From Azovibrio sp. (GTDB taxonomy: Bacteria; Pseudomonadota; Gammaproteobacteria; Burkholderiales; Rhodocyclaceae): a DNA stretch of 54,669 bases. Shown here piece after piece: positions 49,074-54,669 of the stretch; within the stretch, counting starts at the first letter, position 1, and every line of letters starts with the position of its first letter. The DNA lies in assembly GCA_026414665.1 (NCBI GenBank), contig JAOAIO010000006.1, forward strand, positions 1 to 54,669, in the 5' to 3' direction. The notes under the pieces are model-generated. The model did no database searches. It worked only from the letters and a program-made list of their open reading frames with translations, and was not told the origin of the DNA. The position numbers were made by a program, and so were the translations under genes.

Positions 49074-50537
49074 ATGCGACTGCTGCAAAAAGCCCTCACT
49101 TTCGACGATGTACTGCTCGTTCCTGCTCACTCCCAGATTCTCCCCAAGGATGTGAGCCTTGCCACGAAGCTCACCCGCAATATTACCCTGAATATGCCTT
49201 TGGTATCCGCTGCCATGGATACCGTCACCGAAGGCCGCTTGGCCATCGCCCTGGCTCAGGAGGGCGGGATTGGCATCATTCACAAGAATCTCTCCGCGCG
49301 CGCCCAGGCTGCCGAGGTGGCCAAGGTCAAGCGCCATGAGTCGGGCATTCTCAAAGACCCCATCACCGTCAGCCCCAACATGAGCGTTGGCGAGGTGCTC
49401 GCCTTGTCGCGCCAGCACCGCATCTCGGGCTTCCCCGTGCTGGATAAGGCCGGTAAGGTGGTTGGCATCGTCACCAACCGCGATTTGCGGTTCGAGACCA
49501 ATCTCGAGCAGCCGGTCAAAGCCATCATGACGCCCAGGAAACGTCTGGTGACCGTGCCGGAGGGCGCGAGCGTCGAGGATGCCAAGGAGCTGATCCGCCA
49601 GCATCGGCTCGAACGGGTGCTGGTTGTCAATGACGACTTCGAGCTGCGCGGCCTCATTACCGTGAAAGACATCACCAAGGCCACCGAGCATCCCAATGCC
49701 AGCAAGGACGAGGCCGGGCGCCTGCGCGCCGGCGCCGCGGTCGGTGTCGGAGCAGGCACCGAGGAACGGGTCGAGCTGCTGGTGGAAGCCGGCGTGGATG
49801 TGATCGTGGTGGATACGGCGCATGGTCATTCGCAAGGCGTGCTCGACCGGGTCGAGTGGGTCAAGAAGCATTTTCCGCAGGTGGAGGTGATCGGCGGCAA
49901 TATCGCCACCGCCGATGCTGCCCGAGCCTTGCTGGATCGCGGCGCCGATGCCGTCAAGGTGGGCATTGGCCCGGGCTCGATCTGCACCACTCGCATCGTG
50001 GCCGGCGTAGGGGTGCCGCAGATTACTGCCATCCAAAACGTCTCCGAGGCGCTCAAGGGCACCGGCGTGCCCATGATTGCCGACGGCGGCATCCGCTACT
50101 CTGGCGACATCGCCAAAGCCATCGCCGCTGGCGCCAACACTGTCATGCTGGGCGGCCTGTTCGCCGGTACTGAAGAGGCGCCGGGCGAGGTGGAGCTGTT
50201 TCAGGGGCGGTCCTACAAGTCCTATCGCGGCATGGGCTCCTTGGGCGCCATGCAGGCCGGCTCTTCCGATCGTTATTTTCAGGACAACACCGCCAACGTC
50301 GATAAGTTCGTGCCAGAAGGCATCGAAGGCCGCGTGCCTTACAAGGGTTCCGTGTTGGCGGTGATTCACCAATTGATGGGAGGCTTGCGCTCTTCGATGG
50401 GCTATCTCGGGTGTGCCACCATCGCGGAAATGCACGACAAGGCTTGTTTCGTCGAGATTACTTCGGCAGGGATGCGCGAATCGCACGTCCACGACGTGCA
50501 GATTACCAAAGAAGCCCCGAACTACCACCTCGACTGA
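49074..50537 (+). CDS. guaB: Inosine-5'-monophosphate dehydrogenase
   Basis: A 487-residue IMPDH that oxidises IMP to XMP with NAD, the committed step to GMP. The TIM barrel is split by two CBS domains (about 95-210: [20 protein letters not shown] and the second at [19 protein letters not shown]). The catalytic cysteine is C304 in [10 protein letters not shown]. The flap and GVPQITAI loops are present. It lies 62 bp before guaA and forms the usual guaBA unit. Confidence 0.97.
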   Translation: MRLLQKALTFDDVLLVPAHSQILPKDVSLATKLTRNITLNMPLVSAAMDTVTEGRLAIALAQEGGIGIIHKNLSARAQAAEVAKVKRHESGILKDPITVSPNMSVGEVLALSRQHRISGFPVLDKAGKVVGIVTNRDLRFETNLEQPVKAIMTPRKRLVTVPEGASVEDAKELIRQHRLERVLVVNDDFELRGLITVKDITKATEHPNASKDEAGRLRAGAAVGVGAGTEERVELLVEAGVDVIVVDTAHGHSQGVLDRVEWVKKHFPQVEVIGGNIATADAARALLDRGADAVKVGIGPGSICTTRIVAGVGVPQITAIQNVSEALKGTGVPMIADGGIRYSGDIAKAIAAGANTVMLGGLFAGTEEAPGEVELFQGRSYKSYRGMGSLGAMQAGSSDRYFQDNTANVDKFVPEGIEGRVPYKGSVLAVIHQLMGGLRSSMGYLGCATIAEMHDKACFVEITSAGMRESHVHDVQITKEAPNYHLD

Positions 50538-50555
50538 TCGACTCCCTTCTGTTAC

Positions 50556-50580
50556 AGGGCGGCTCGCGCAGCCGCCCTTT
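50556..50580 (+). terminator. Hairpin between guaB and guaA
   Basis: A perfect 9-bp stem AGGGCGGCT / AGCCGCCCT with a 5-nt loop is followed by only three T residues. It may attenuate rather than fully end transcription into guaA. Confidence 0.55.
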
Positions 50581-50599
50581 CGTTGACTGACAGCACAGC

Positions 50600-52234
50600 A
50601 TGTCCCATCAGAAAATCCTCATCCTCGATTTTGGTTCCCAGGTTACGCAGCTGATCGCCCGCCGCGTGCGCGAAGCCAAGGTCTTTTGCGAGATCTACCC
50701 CCACGACGTTGGCGAAGATTTCATCCGTAACTATGGCGCCCGCGGCATCATCCTCTCGGGTGGGCCCAATTCCGTCACCGAAGGCGACACGCCGCGCGCC
50801 CCGGGGGTCGTGTTCGAGCTGGGGGTACCCGTGCTCGGCATTTGCTATGGTATGCAGACCATGGCCCAGCAGCTGGGCGGCAAGGTGATGACGGCCGAGG
50901 CTGCTGGCAAAGCGCGTGAGTTCGGCTATGCCGAAGTCCGCGCGCATGGCCATACCGCGCTCTTGAACGATATCGCCGATTTCTTTAGCCCGGAAGGGCA
51001 CGGCATGTTAAAAGTCTGGATGAGCCACGGCGACTCGGTCGTGGAACTGCCGCCGGGCTTCGTCAAGATGGCCTCCACCGCTGCCTGCCCGATCGCTGGC
51101 ATGGCCGACGAACAGCGTAAGTTCTACGGCGTGCAGTTTCACCCGGAAGTCACGCACACGCTGCAAGGGCGGGCCATTCTCGAGCGCTTCGTACACGGCA
51201 TTTGCGGCTGCGGCAACGACTGGGTGATGGGGGACTACATTGCCGAAGCCGTCGATGCCATCCAGCGTCAGGTGGGCGATGAGGAAGTCATTCTTGGCCT
51301 CTCTGGCGGGGTCGATTCCTCGGTGGCGGCGGCGCTCATCCACAGGGCGATTGGCGACCAGCTCACCTGCGTCTTCGTCGACCACGGCCTCTTGCGCTTG
51401 AACGAGGGCGACCTGGTCATGGACATGTTCGCCCGCAACCTGGGCGTCAAGGTCATCCGTGTGGATGCGGTGGACCAGTTCATGGGCAAGCTGGCCGGTG
51501 TCTCTGACCCGGAACAAAAGCGTAAGATCATCGGCAAGGAGTTCGTCGAAGTTTTTCAGGCCGAAGCGAAGAAGCTCACCTCGGCCAAGTGGCTGGCGCA
51601 AGGCACCATCTACCCAGACGTGATCGAATCGGCTGGTAAAAACAAGAAGGGCGCCCACACCATCAAAAGTCACCACAACGTCGGTGGCTTGCCGGAAGAC
51701 ATGCACCTCAAGCTGCTCGAGCCGCTCCGCGAGCTCTTCAAGGACGAGGTCCGCGAACTGGGCGTGGCGCTGGGGCTGCCTCGGGAAATGGTCTATCGCC
51801 ATCCCTTCCCGGGCCCAGGGCTGGGCGTGCGCATCCTGGGCGAAGTCAAACGTGAATACGCCAGCCTGCTGCAGCGCGCCGATGCTATTTTCATCGACGA
51901 GCTGCGCGCTACCCACGCCACCGAGCGCGATGCAGCCGCCGGCCTGTGTAGCGAAAAGGATATCGGCAAGAGCTGGTATGACCTGACCAGCCAGGCCTTT
52001 GCCGTCTTCCTGCCGGTCAAGAGCGTGGGCGTGATGGGGGATGGACGCACCTATGAAAACGTCGTCGCCCTGCGTGCCGTGGTGACCAGCGATTTCATGA
52101 CCGCCCATTGGGCGCACCTGCCCTATGAGCTGCTGGGCCGGGTCTCGAATCGGATCATCAATGAAGTACGCGGCCTGAACCGCGTCGTCTATGACGTTTC
52201 CGGCAAGCCACCGGCAACGATCGAGTGGGAATGA
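50600..52234 (+). CDS. guaA: GMP synthase (glutamine-hydrolysing)
   Basis: A 544-residue GuaA: class I glutamine amidotransferase domain (C82 in [15 protein letters not shown]), ATP pyrophosphatase domain (P-loop GLSGGVDSS) and dimerisation domain ending in PPATIEWE. It converts XMP to GMP. The last 100 residues contain extra sequence ([24 protein letters not shown]) absent from shorter GuaA proteins and, to my knowledge, common in betaproteobacteria. The intact 3' end is a known integration site for genomic islands, and an integrase gene lies 417 bp downstream. Confidence 0.97.
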   Translation: MSHQKILILDFGSQVTQLIARRVREAKVFCEIYPHDVGEDFIRNYGARGIILSGGPNSVTEGDTPRAPGVVFELGVPVLGICYGMQTMAQQLGGKVMTAEAAGKAREFGYAEVRAHGHTALLNDIADFFSPEGHGMLKVWMSHGDSVVELPPGFVKMASTAACPIAGMADEQRKFYGVQFHPEVTHTLQGRAILERFVHGICGCGNDWVMGDYIAEAVDAIQRQVGDEEVILGLSGGVDSSVAAALIHRAIGDQLTCVFVDHGLLRLNEGDLVMDMFARNLGVKVIRVDAVDQFMGKLAGVSDPEQKRKIIGKEFVEVFQAEAKKLTSAKWLAQGTIYPDVIESAGKNKKGAHTIKSHHNVGGLPEDMHLKLLEPLRELFKDEVRELGVALGLPREMVYRHPFPGPGLGVRILGEVKREYASLLQRADAIFIDELRATHATERDAAAGLCSEKDIGKSWYDLTSQAFAVFLPVKSVGVMGDGRTYENVVALRAVVTSDFMTAHWAHLPYELLGRVSNRIINEVRGLNRVVYDVSGKPPATIEWE

Positions 52235-52280
52235 TTCCGCGTCCGGCAGCGGCCGGCAGGATCAGGCACCAGAAACACCT

Positions 52281-52306
52281 AAGCCCGCGTCACTGCGGGC
52301 TTTTTT
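52281..52306 (+). terminator. Rho-independent terminator after guaA
   Basis: AAGCCCGC / GCGGGCTT with a 6-nt loop runs into six T residues. It ends the guaBA unit. Confidence 0.9.
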
Positions 52307-52651
52307 GTGCTTCCAACCTGGCACGGACTGGCAGCCTGGGGTATGGCCAAGCACGAATTTTTCATGGCATAGTCGATGGCACGAAACCGGCCCTGTGCCA
52401 TGCCTCGCCACCGATGCCATGCGCCTCGTCCCAGGTGGCCATGGTATCGGAATCATGTAAGTGTTTGCTGTAAAACGAATTTTTGTCGTTCCGCGCGGGG
52501 TTTTCCGGGCATGGTATTGGGGGCCGCTGAAGCGTGTGCGTCACGATGGTCGTGCCATGGGTGCGTCCCCGCAAGCTGTTGACTTGTAAGGGGTTTCCTT
52601 TGGTTCAAGCAGGGCGCACGACGCATGGTGTTGCAAGGGAGCGTGTGTGCC
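52307..52651. other. Non-coding stretch between guaA and the integrase remnant
   Basis: No supported gene. It contains several TGCCAT/ATGGCA motifs (52364, 52376, 52396, 52415, 52553), a direct repeat ACGAATTTTT (52353 and 52475) and AT-rich patches. Short repeats of this kind are usual for arm sites of a tyrosine integrase beside an attachment site, but no att core can be proven from one end. Confidence 0.35.
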
Positions 52652-53155
52652 ATGTTGACCGATACCAAGCTGCGGAACCTCAAGCCGACGGGCAAGCTGT
52701 ACAAGGTGGCGGACAGGGACGGCCTGTATGTGGCCGTCACCCCCTCCGGGACCATTTCGTTCCGCTACAACTACGCCCTCAACGGGCGCCAGGAGACCAT
52801 CACCTTCGGCCGATACGGGCCGGGCGGGATCACGCTGGCCGAGGCCCGGGAACGCCTGGCCGAAGCCAAGAAGATGATCGCGGCGGGGAAGTCTCCGGCC
52901 CGGGAGAAAGCCAGGGAGAAGGCCCGTGTGCGCGACGCCGAGACGTTTGGTGCCTGGGCGGAAAAGTGGCTTCGCAGCTACCCGATGGCCGACTCCACCC
53001 GCGACATGCGGCGCTCGGTCTATGAGCGCGACCTGAAGGCCAGGTTCGGCAACCTCAAGCTGACCGAGATCACCCACGAAGACCTGCGGGCCCTGACCGA
53101 CGCCATCGTCGAGCGGGGCGCGCCGGCCACCGCTAGGGATGAAAAGATTAGATGA
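52652..53155 (+). pseudogene. Tyrosine integrase (P4 type), truncated before the catalytic domain
   Basis: 168 codons remain. They cover the N-terminal DUF4102 domain (MLTDTKLRNLKPTGKLYKVADRDGL begins it; then ISFRYNY, ITFGRYGPGG, LAEARERLAEAKKMIAAG) and most of the core-binding domain (FGAWAEKWLRSY, RLYERDL-like segment, LTEITHEDLRALTDAIVERGAPATA). The catalytic domain with its R-H-R-Y residues is absent. Homology ends near 53134, followed by a few unrelated codons and a stop. The foreign DNA behind it is the end of a Mu-like prophage, which explains the break. It lies downstream of guaA in the same direction. Confidence 0.85.
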
Positions 53156-53300
53156 GACAAAGTGCGTGCGACAAAAAATTGCGGGAGGAGGCGGGAAGAG
53201 GTGGGATATTGCGACATAAGTCTTTGAAAAAACACGCGAAGCGGGCCGCGAAGCGGCGATGATGGCGGCATGCCGTCCGTGCTCGCATTACATGCGACAA
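53153..53300. repeat. Repeated TGCGACA motifs at the prophage left end
   Basis: TGAGACAAAG (53153), TGCGACAAAA (53167), TTGCGACATAAG (53209) and TGCGACAA (53293) share a TGnGACA core. They lie in the 165-bp non-coding stretch between the prophage end and the repressor gene, where MuA-type transposases bind (sites L1-L3 in Mu). A further GCGACA occurs in the early promoter. Confidence 0.5.
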
Positions 53301-53320
53301 GACGCGCGCGAGGGCGGGTT

Positions 53321-53836
53321 TTAGGCGCGTTTCTTGAGGCGTTCGACTTCGGCGCGCAGCTCGCCTAGCGCCCGGCGCAGCTCGGCCGCTTCTGCCGCCG
53401 TTTGAGCGCGCGCGTATAGCTCGTCGAGCAGCGCGGCGGCTTCCTTTTCGTCCATGCCGGCCAACAATAGGCCGATCTTCTCCAGTCTCCGACCGTATGG
53501 CACCACCTCGAATGCAGCTTGTGGCGGGGCTTCGCGGCGCATCGGGCCGCGCCCAGTGGCCAGCCACTCCAACGAGACGCCGGCCGCGTCGGCGATGCGG
53601 GCTAACTTGTCATATACGGGCTTTTTCCCTTCAAGATAGCTACGAATAGTTGCCTCTGGCATGCCGCATCGACGAGCGAATGCGGCAACAGGTTCGTCGC
53701 CTATACATGCACGAAGGCGGCGGGAGAGCGTGTCCGATTCTGTACCAGAATCGTGCGCGAATCGGACATGCGAATCGGACATCGGAAGCGAATCGGACGC
53801 ACGAATCGGACGCGAATCGGACGTTTCATCGGACAT
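53321..53836 (-). CDS. Phage repressor, XRE-type helix-turn-helix
   Basis: A 171-residue protein. The first 40 residues are a low-complexity Ser/Asp-rich tail (SDETSDSRPIRASDS) encoded by direct repeats. Residues about 45-105 are a helix-turn-helix (VAAFARRCGMPEATIRSYLEGKK, ending in VSLEWLATGRG), the type seen in CI-like and Mu-like repressors. The C-terminus is a coiled coil (AAEAAELRRALGELRAEVERLKK). The start at 53836 has a GAGG site 6 bp upstream. It is divergent from the early genes, as expected for the lysogeny repressor. Confidence 0.8.
   Translation of the reverse strand: MSDETSDSRPIRASDSLPMSDSHVRFAHDSGTESDTLSRRLRACIGDEPVAAFARRCGMPEATIRSYLEGKKPVYDKLARIADAAGVSLEWLATGRGPMRREAPPQAAFEVVPYGRRLEKIGLLLAGMDEKEAAALLDELYARAQTAAEAAELRRALGELRAEVERLKKRA
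53758..53822 (+). repeat. Five direct repeats CGAATCGGAC in the repressor 5' region
   Basis: Perfect 10-bp copies start at 53758, 53771, 53789, 53802 and 53813 (spacing 13, 18, 13 and 11 bp). A degenerate copy (TCATCGGAC) is at 53826 and an inverted copy (GTCCGATTC) at 53732. They lie within the first 35 codons of the repressor gene, about 40-130 bp from the early promoter. Confidence 0.85.
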
Positions 53837-53857
53837 GAAAAACCTCGCAACAAGTTG

Positions 53858-53885
53858 TTGACAGCGCGACATGTTGCGCTATACT
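53858..53885 (+). promoter_or_regulatory. Early promoter of the prophage with palindromic spacer
   Basis: TTGACA (53858-53863), 16 bp, TATACT (53880-53885): a near-consensus sigma-70 promoter 27 bp upstream of the first early gene. The spacer is an imperfect palindrome, GCGCGACATGTTGCGC, and the -35 overlaps CAACAA-G-TTGTTG (53848-53860). Both are plausible repressor or Ner operators. Confidence 0.75.
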
Positions 53886-53912
53886 ACGCTCAAACATTAC
53901 GAGGATAACACC

Positions 53913-54146
53913 ATGAACCAAGCACTGCAGAACATGCGCGAGGTGAAGGCGGCTTTGTTGTTGCGCGGCTGGCCCTCCGTGGCCGCCTGGGCGGCGGCGC
54001 ACGGCTTTCTGCCGGTGACGGTGCGCAGCGCGATCTACCACTGGTGGCACCGCACCGACCGCGAGCCGCTGGGCGGCATCGGCCGGCAGGTGATGGCGGC
54101 GCTGCGCAAGGAGATGGCTAGGCCGGAGCAGCGGAGGGCGGCTTGA
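53913..54146 (+). CDS. Small DNA-binding-type early phage protein (Ner-like position)
   Basis: A 77-residue protein with a helix-turn-helix-like centre (SVAAWAAAHGFLPVTVRSAIYHWW) followed by GIGRQVMAALRKEM. Its place, first gene rightward from the early promoter and opposite the repressor, is that of ner in phage Mu. A GAGG site lies 8 bp before the ATG. I do not recognise the exact family, so a regulatory role rests on position and the helix pattern. Confidence 0.7.
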   Translation: MNQALQNMREVKAALLLRGWPSVAAWAAAHGFLPVTVRSAIYHWWHRTDREPLGGIGRQVMAALRKEMARPEQRRAA

Positions 54147-54149
54147 TCA

Positions 54150-54464
54150 CTAAAGCCGCTTGTCTATCAGACGCATCAAGCCGTTGTGGAGGGTGGCAAT
54201 GAGCCAAAGAACGGACCCAACCGAGAAAGCGACCGCGCCAAGCGAGGCTGAAAGCAAGGCGATGCGCCAGGAGGAGGCGAACGCGACCGCGGCGAATATG
54301 GCCGCCGCGCCCATCGCGGAGAGCAGCAGGAACGGGGCGCGGCTTACGCCGTGGTTTTGGTTCGGCGCATCCGTTTTCTTGTACGGGCTCATCCTGGCCT
54401 GGATGACGATGCCGACCAAGGAAGCCGCCGCCGTTACGATGCTGGCTACGTCACCGATGTCCAT
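54150..54464 (-). CDS. Hypothetical membrane protein (one of two mutually exclusive frames)
   Basis: A 104-residue protein with a hydrophobic N-terminal segment (VASIVTAAASLVGIVI) and two further membrane segments (FLLLSAMGAAAIFAAVAF, and one near GSVLWLIATL). An AGGAGG site lies 9 bp before the ATG. It would be transcribed against the early operon and ends 3 bp after the Ner-like gene. First-position GC slightly exceeds second-position GC in this frame, the normal order. It cannot easily coexist with the plus-strand ORF at 54199. Confidence 0.45.
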   Translation of the reverse strand: MDIGDVASIVTAAASLVGIVIQARMSPYKKTDAPNQNHGVSRAPFLLLSAMGAAAIFAAVAFASSWRIALLSASLGAVAFSVGSVLWLIATLHNGLMRLIDKRL

Positions 54465-54489
54465 CTTGTTGAGCCTCCTGCGCAAATGA
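54199..54489 (+). CDS. Alternative plus-strand ORF between the Ner-like gene and the transposase
   Basis: A 96-residue reading frame: a polar, Ala/Glu-rich first half, one aromatic-rich membrane segment (WFWFGASVFLYGLILAW) and a short tail. GGAGG lies 6 bp before the ATG, and the stop overlaps the transposase ATG by 4 bp, which fits an early operon. The third codon positions coincide with those of the opposite frame (54150-54464), so codon bias cannot separate them. Confidence 0.4.
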   Translation: MSQRTDPTEKATAPSEAESKAMRQEEANATAANMAAAPIAESSRNGARLTPWFWFGASVFLYGLILAWMTMPTKEAAAVTMLATSPMSILLSLLRK

Positions 54490-54669
54490 TGAATCAGCAC
54501 AGTATATCGGTCTGGCTCACCCCGCAGCAGATCGCCAGCCTGCGGCTTGCCGGGATGCCGACGACTGATCGGCGGGACCGAACCTGGGCCGAAAAAAATT
54601 TGGCCGCAGGTCGCAACAGGTTGCGAGGCAAGGGCATCGAAATCGCGCTCTCCAGCCTGCCGCTGGAGG
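54486..54669 (+). CDS. MuA-like transposase, N-terminal fragment
   Basis: The first 61 codons of a gene that runs out of the window. The pattern WLTPQQIASL, LAGMPTTDRR, RLRGKGIEIALSSLPLE resembles the N-terminal end-binding helix-turn-helix domain of Mu transposase, which has WVSPKE, LPGLPKT and GKAIEYDVNSLP at matching places. The catalytic DDE domain is outside the window. Two consecutive ATG codons open the frame, and either may be used. Confidence 0.75.
   Translation, partial: MMNQHSISVWLTPQQIASLRLAGMPTTDRRDRTWAEKNLAAGRNRLRGKGIEIALSSLPLE

Larger units (their letters stand above)
53140..54669 (+). mobile_element. Mu-like transposable prophage, left end (continues beyond window)
   Basis: The order divergent repressor - early promoter - small DNA-binding gene - MuA-like transposase matches the left end of Mu-type phages, and the element interrupts the integrase gene. 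Such phages end in 5'-TG. Candidate ends are TG at 53140 or 53153. The exact boundary is uncertain by about 20 bp. Only 1.5 kb of the element is visible. Confidence 0.7.

Noticed and set aside
48933-50528. 531-codon minus-strand ORF opposite guaB
   Set aside because: Antisense shadow with Gly/His/Asp-rich low-complexity translation; guaB is unambiguous. It also crosses repeat copy B.

Overview
The window reads as a chromosomal segment of a high-GC betaproteobacterium. The clues are PhaR next to acetoacetyl-CoA reductases, the ratA-rnfH-DUF4124-guaB-guaA arrangement, a GuaA with the extra C-terminal stretch I associate with betaproteobacteria, and cyanophycin synthetases in a tandem pair. A Rhodocyclales- or Nitrosomonadales-like host is my inference, not something shown. 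There are no rRNA, tRNA or CRISPR features.

Layout. 1-10 kb: housekeeping and signalling genes (gloB, a response-regulator/diguanylate-cyclase pair, rmuC, a kinase-HDOD-GAF protein, bamD/rluD, pgeF, a ZIP transporter). 10-17 kb: polyhydroxyalkanoate genes (phaC, two acetoacetyl-CoA reductases, phaR), then rimO and an FAD-linked oxidase. 17.5-19 kb: an Hsp33 with altered zinc-site residues and an ArsC-like protein. 18.9-28.2 kb: a cyanophycin locus made of two divergent arms. One arm holds DUF1854 and an ABC exporter. The other holds a degenerate cphA paralogue, a canonical cphA, an acyltransferase and a small secreted protein.

28-45 kb: a three-carbon-acid locus. All genes from lutA leftwards to ppc lie on the minus strand: lutA-lutC-lutB, a TRAP transporter (dctQ-dctM-dctP), a FAD/Fe-S D-lactate dehydrogenase, TSUP and AEC family transporters, and PEP carboxylase. 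Divergent from them are a FadR-type regulator and PEP synthase. Two TGGT-N3-ACCA operators lie in the divergent promoter region. Together these genes would import and oxidise lactate to pyruvate, convert pyruvate to PEP and refill oxaloacetate.

45-52 kb: small membrane proteins, a TRIC-type channel, smpB, ratA, rnfH, a DUF4124 protein, then guaB and guaA. Downstream of guaA, a site known to attract integrating elements, is a tyrosine integrase cut off before its catalytic domain. The cut coincides with the left end of a Mu-like transposable prophage. Visible parts are end repeats, a repressor with an array of direct repeats in its 5' coding region, a consensus early promoter with a palindrome in its spacer, a small DNA-binding-type gene and the first 61 codons of a MuA-like transposase.

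The two least expected signals are a 140-143 bp intergenic repeat with 12-bp terminal inverted repeats, present in two copies (before cphA' and before guaB), and the five-copy CGAATCGGAC array in the prophage control region. I could run no database searches or alignments. Family names come from recognisable motifs, and alignments were done by eye.
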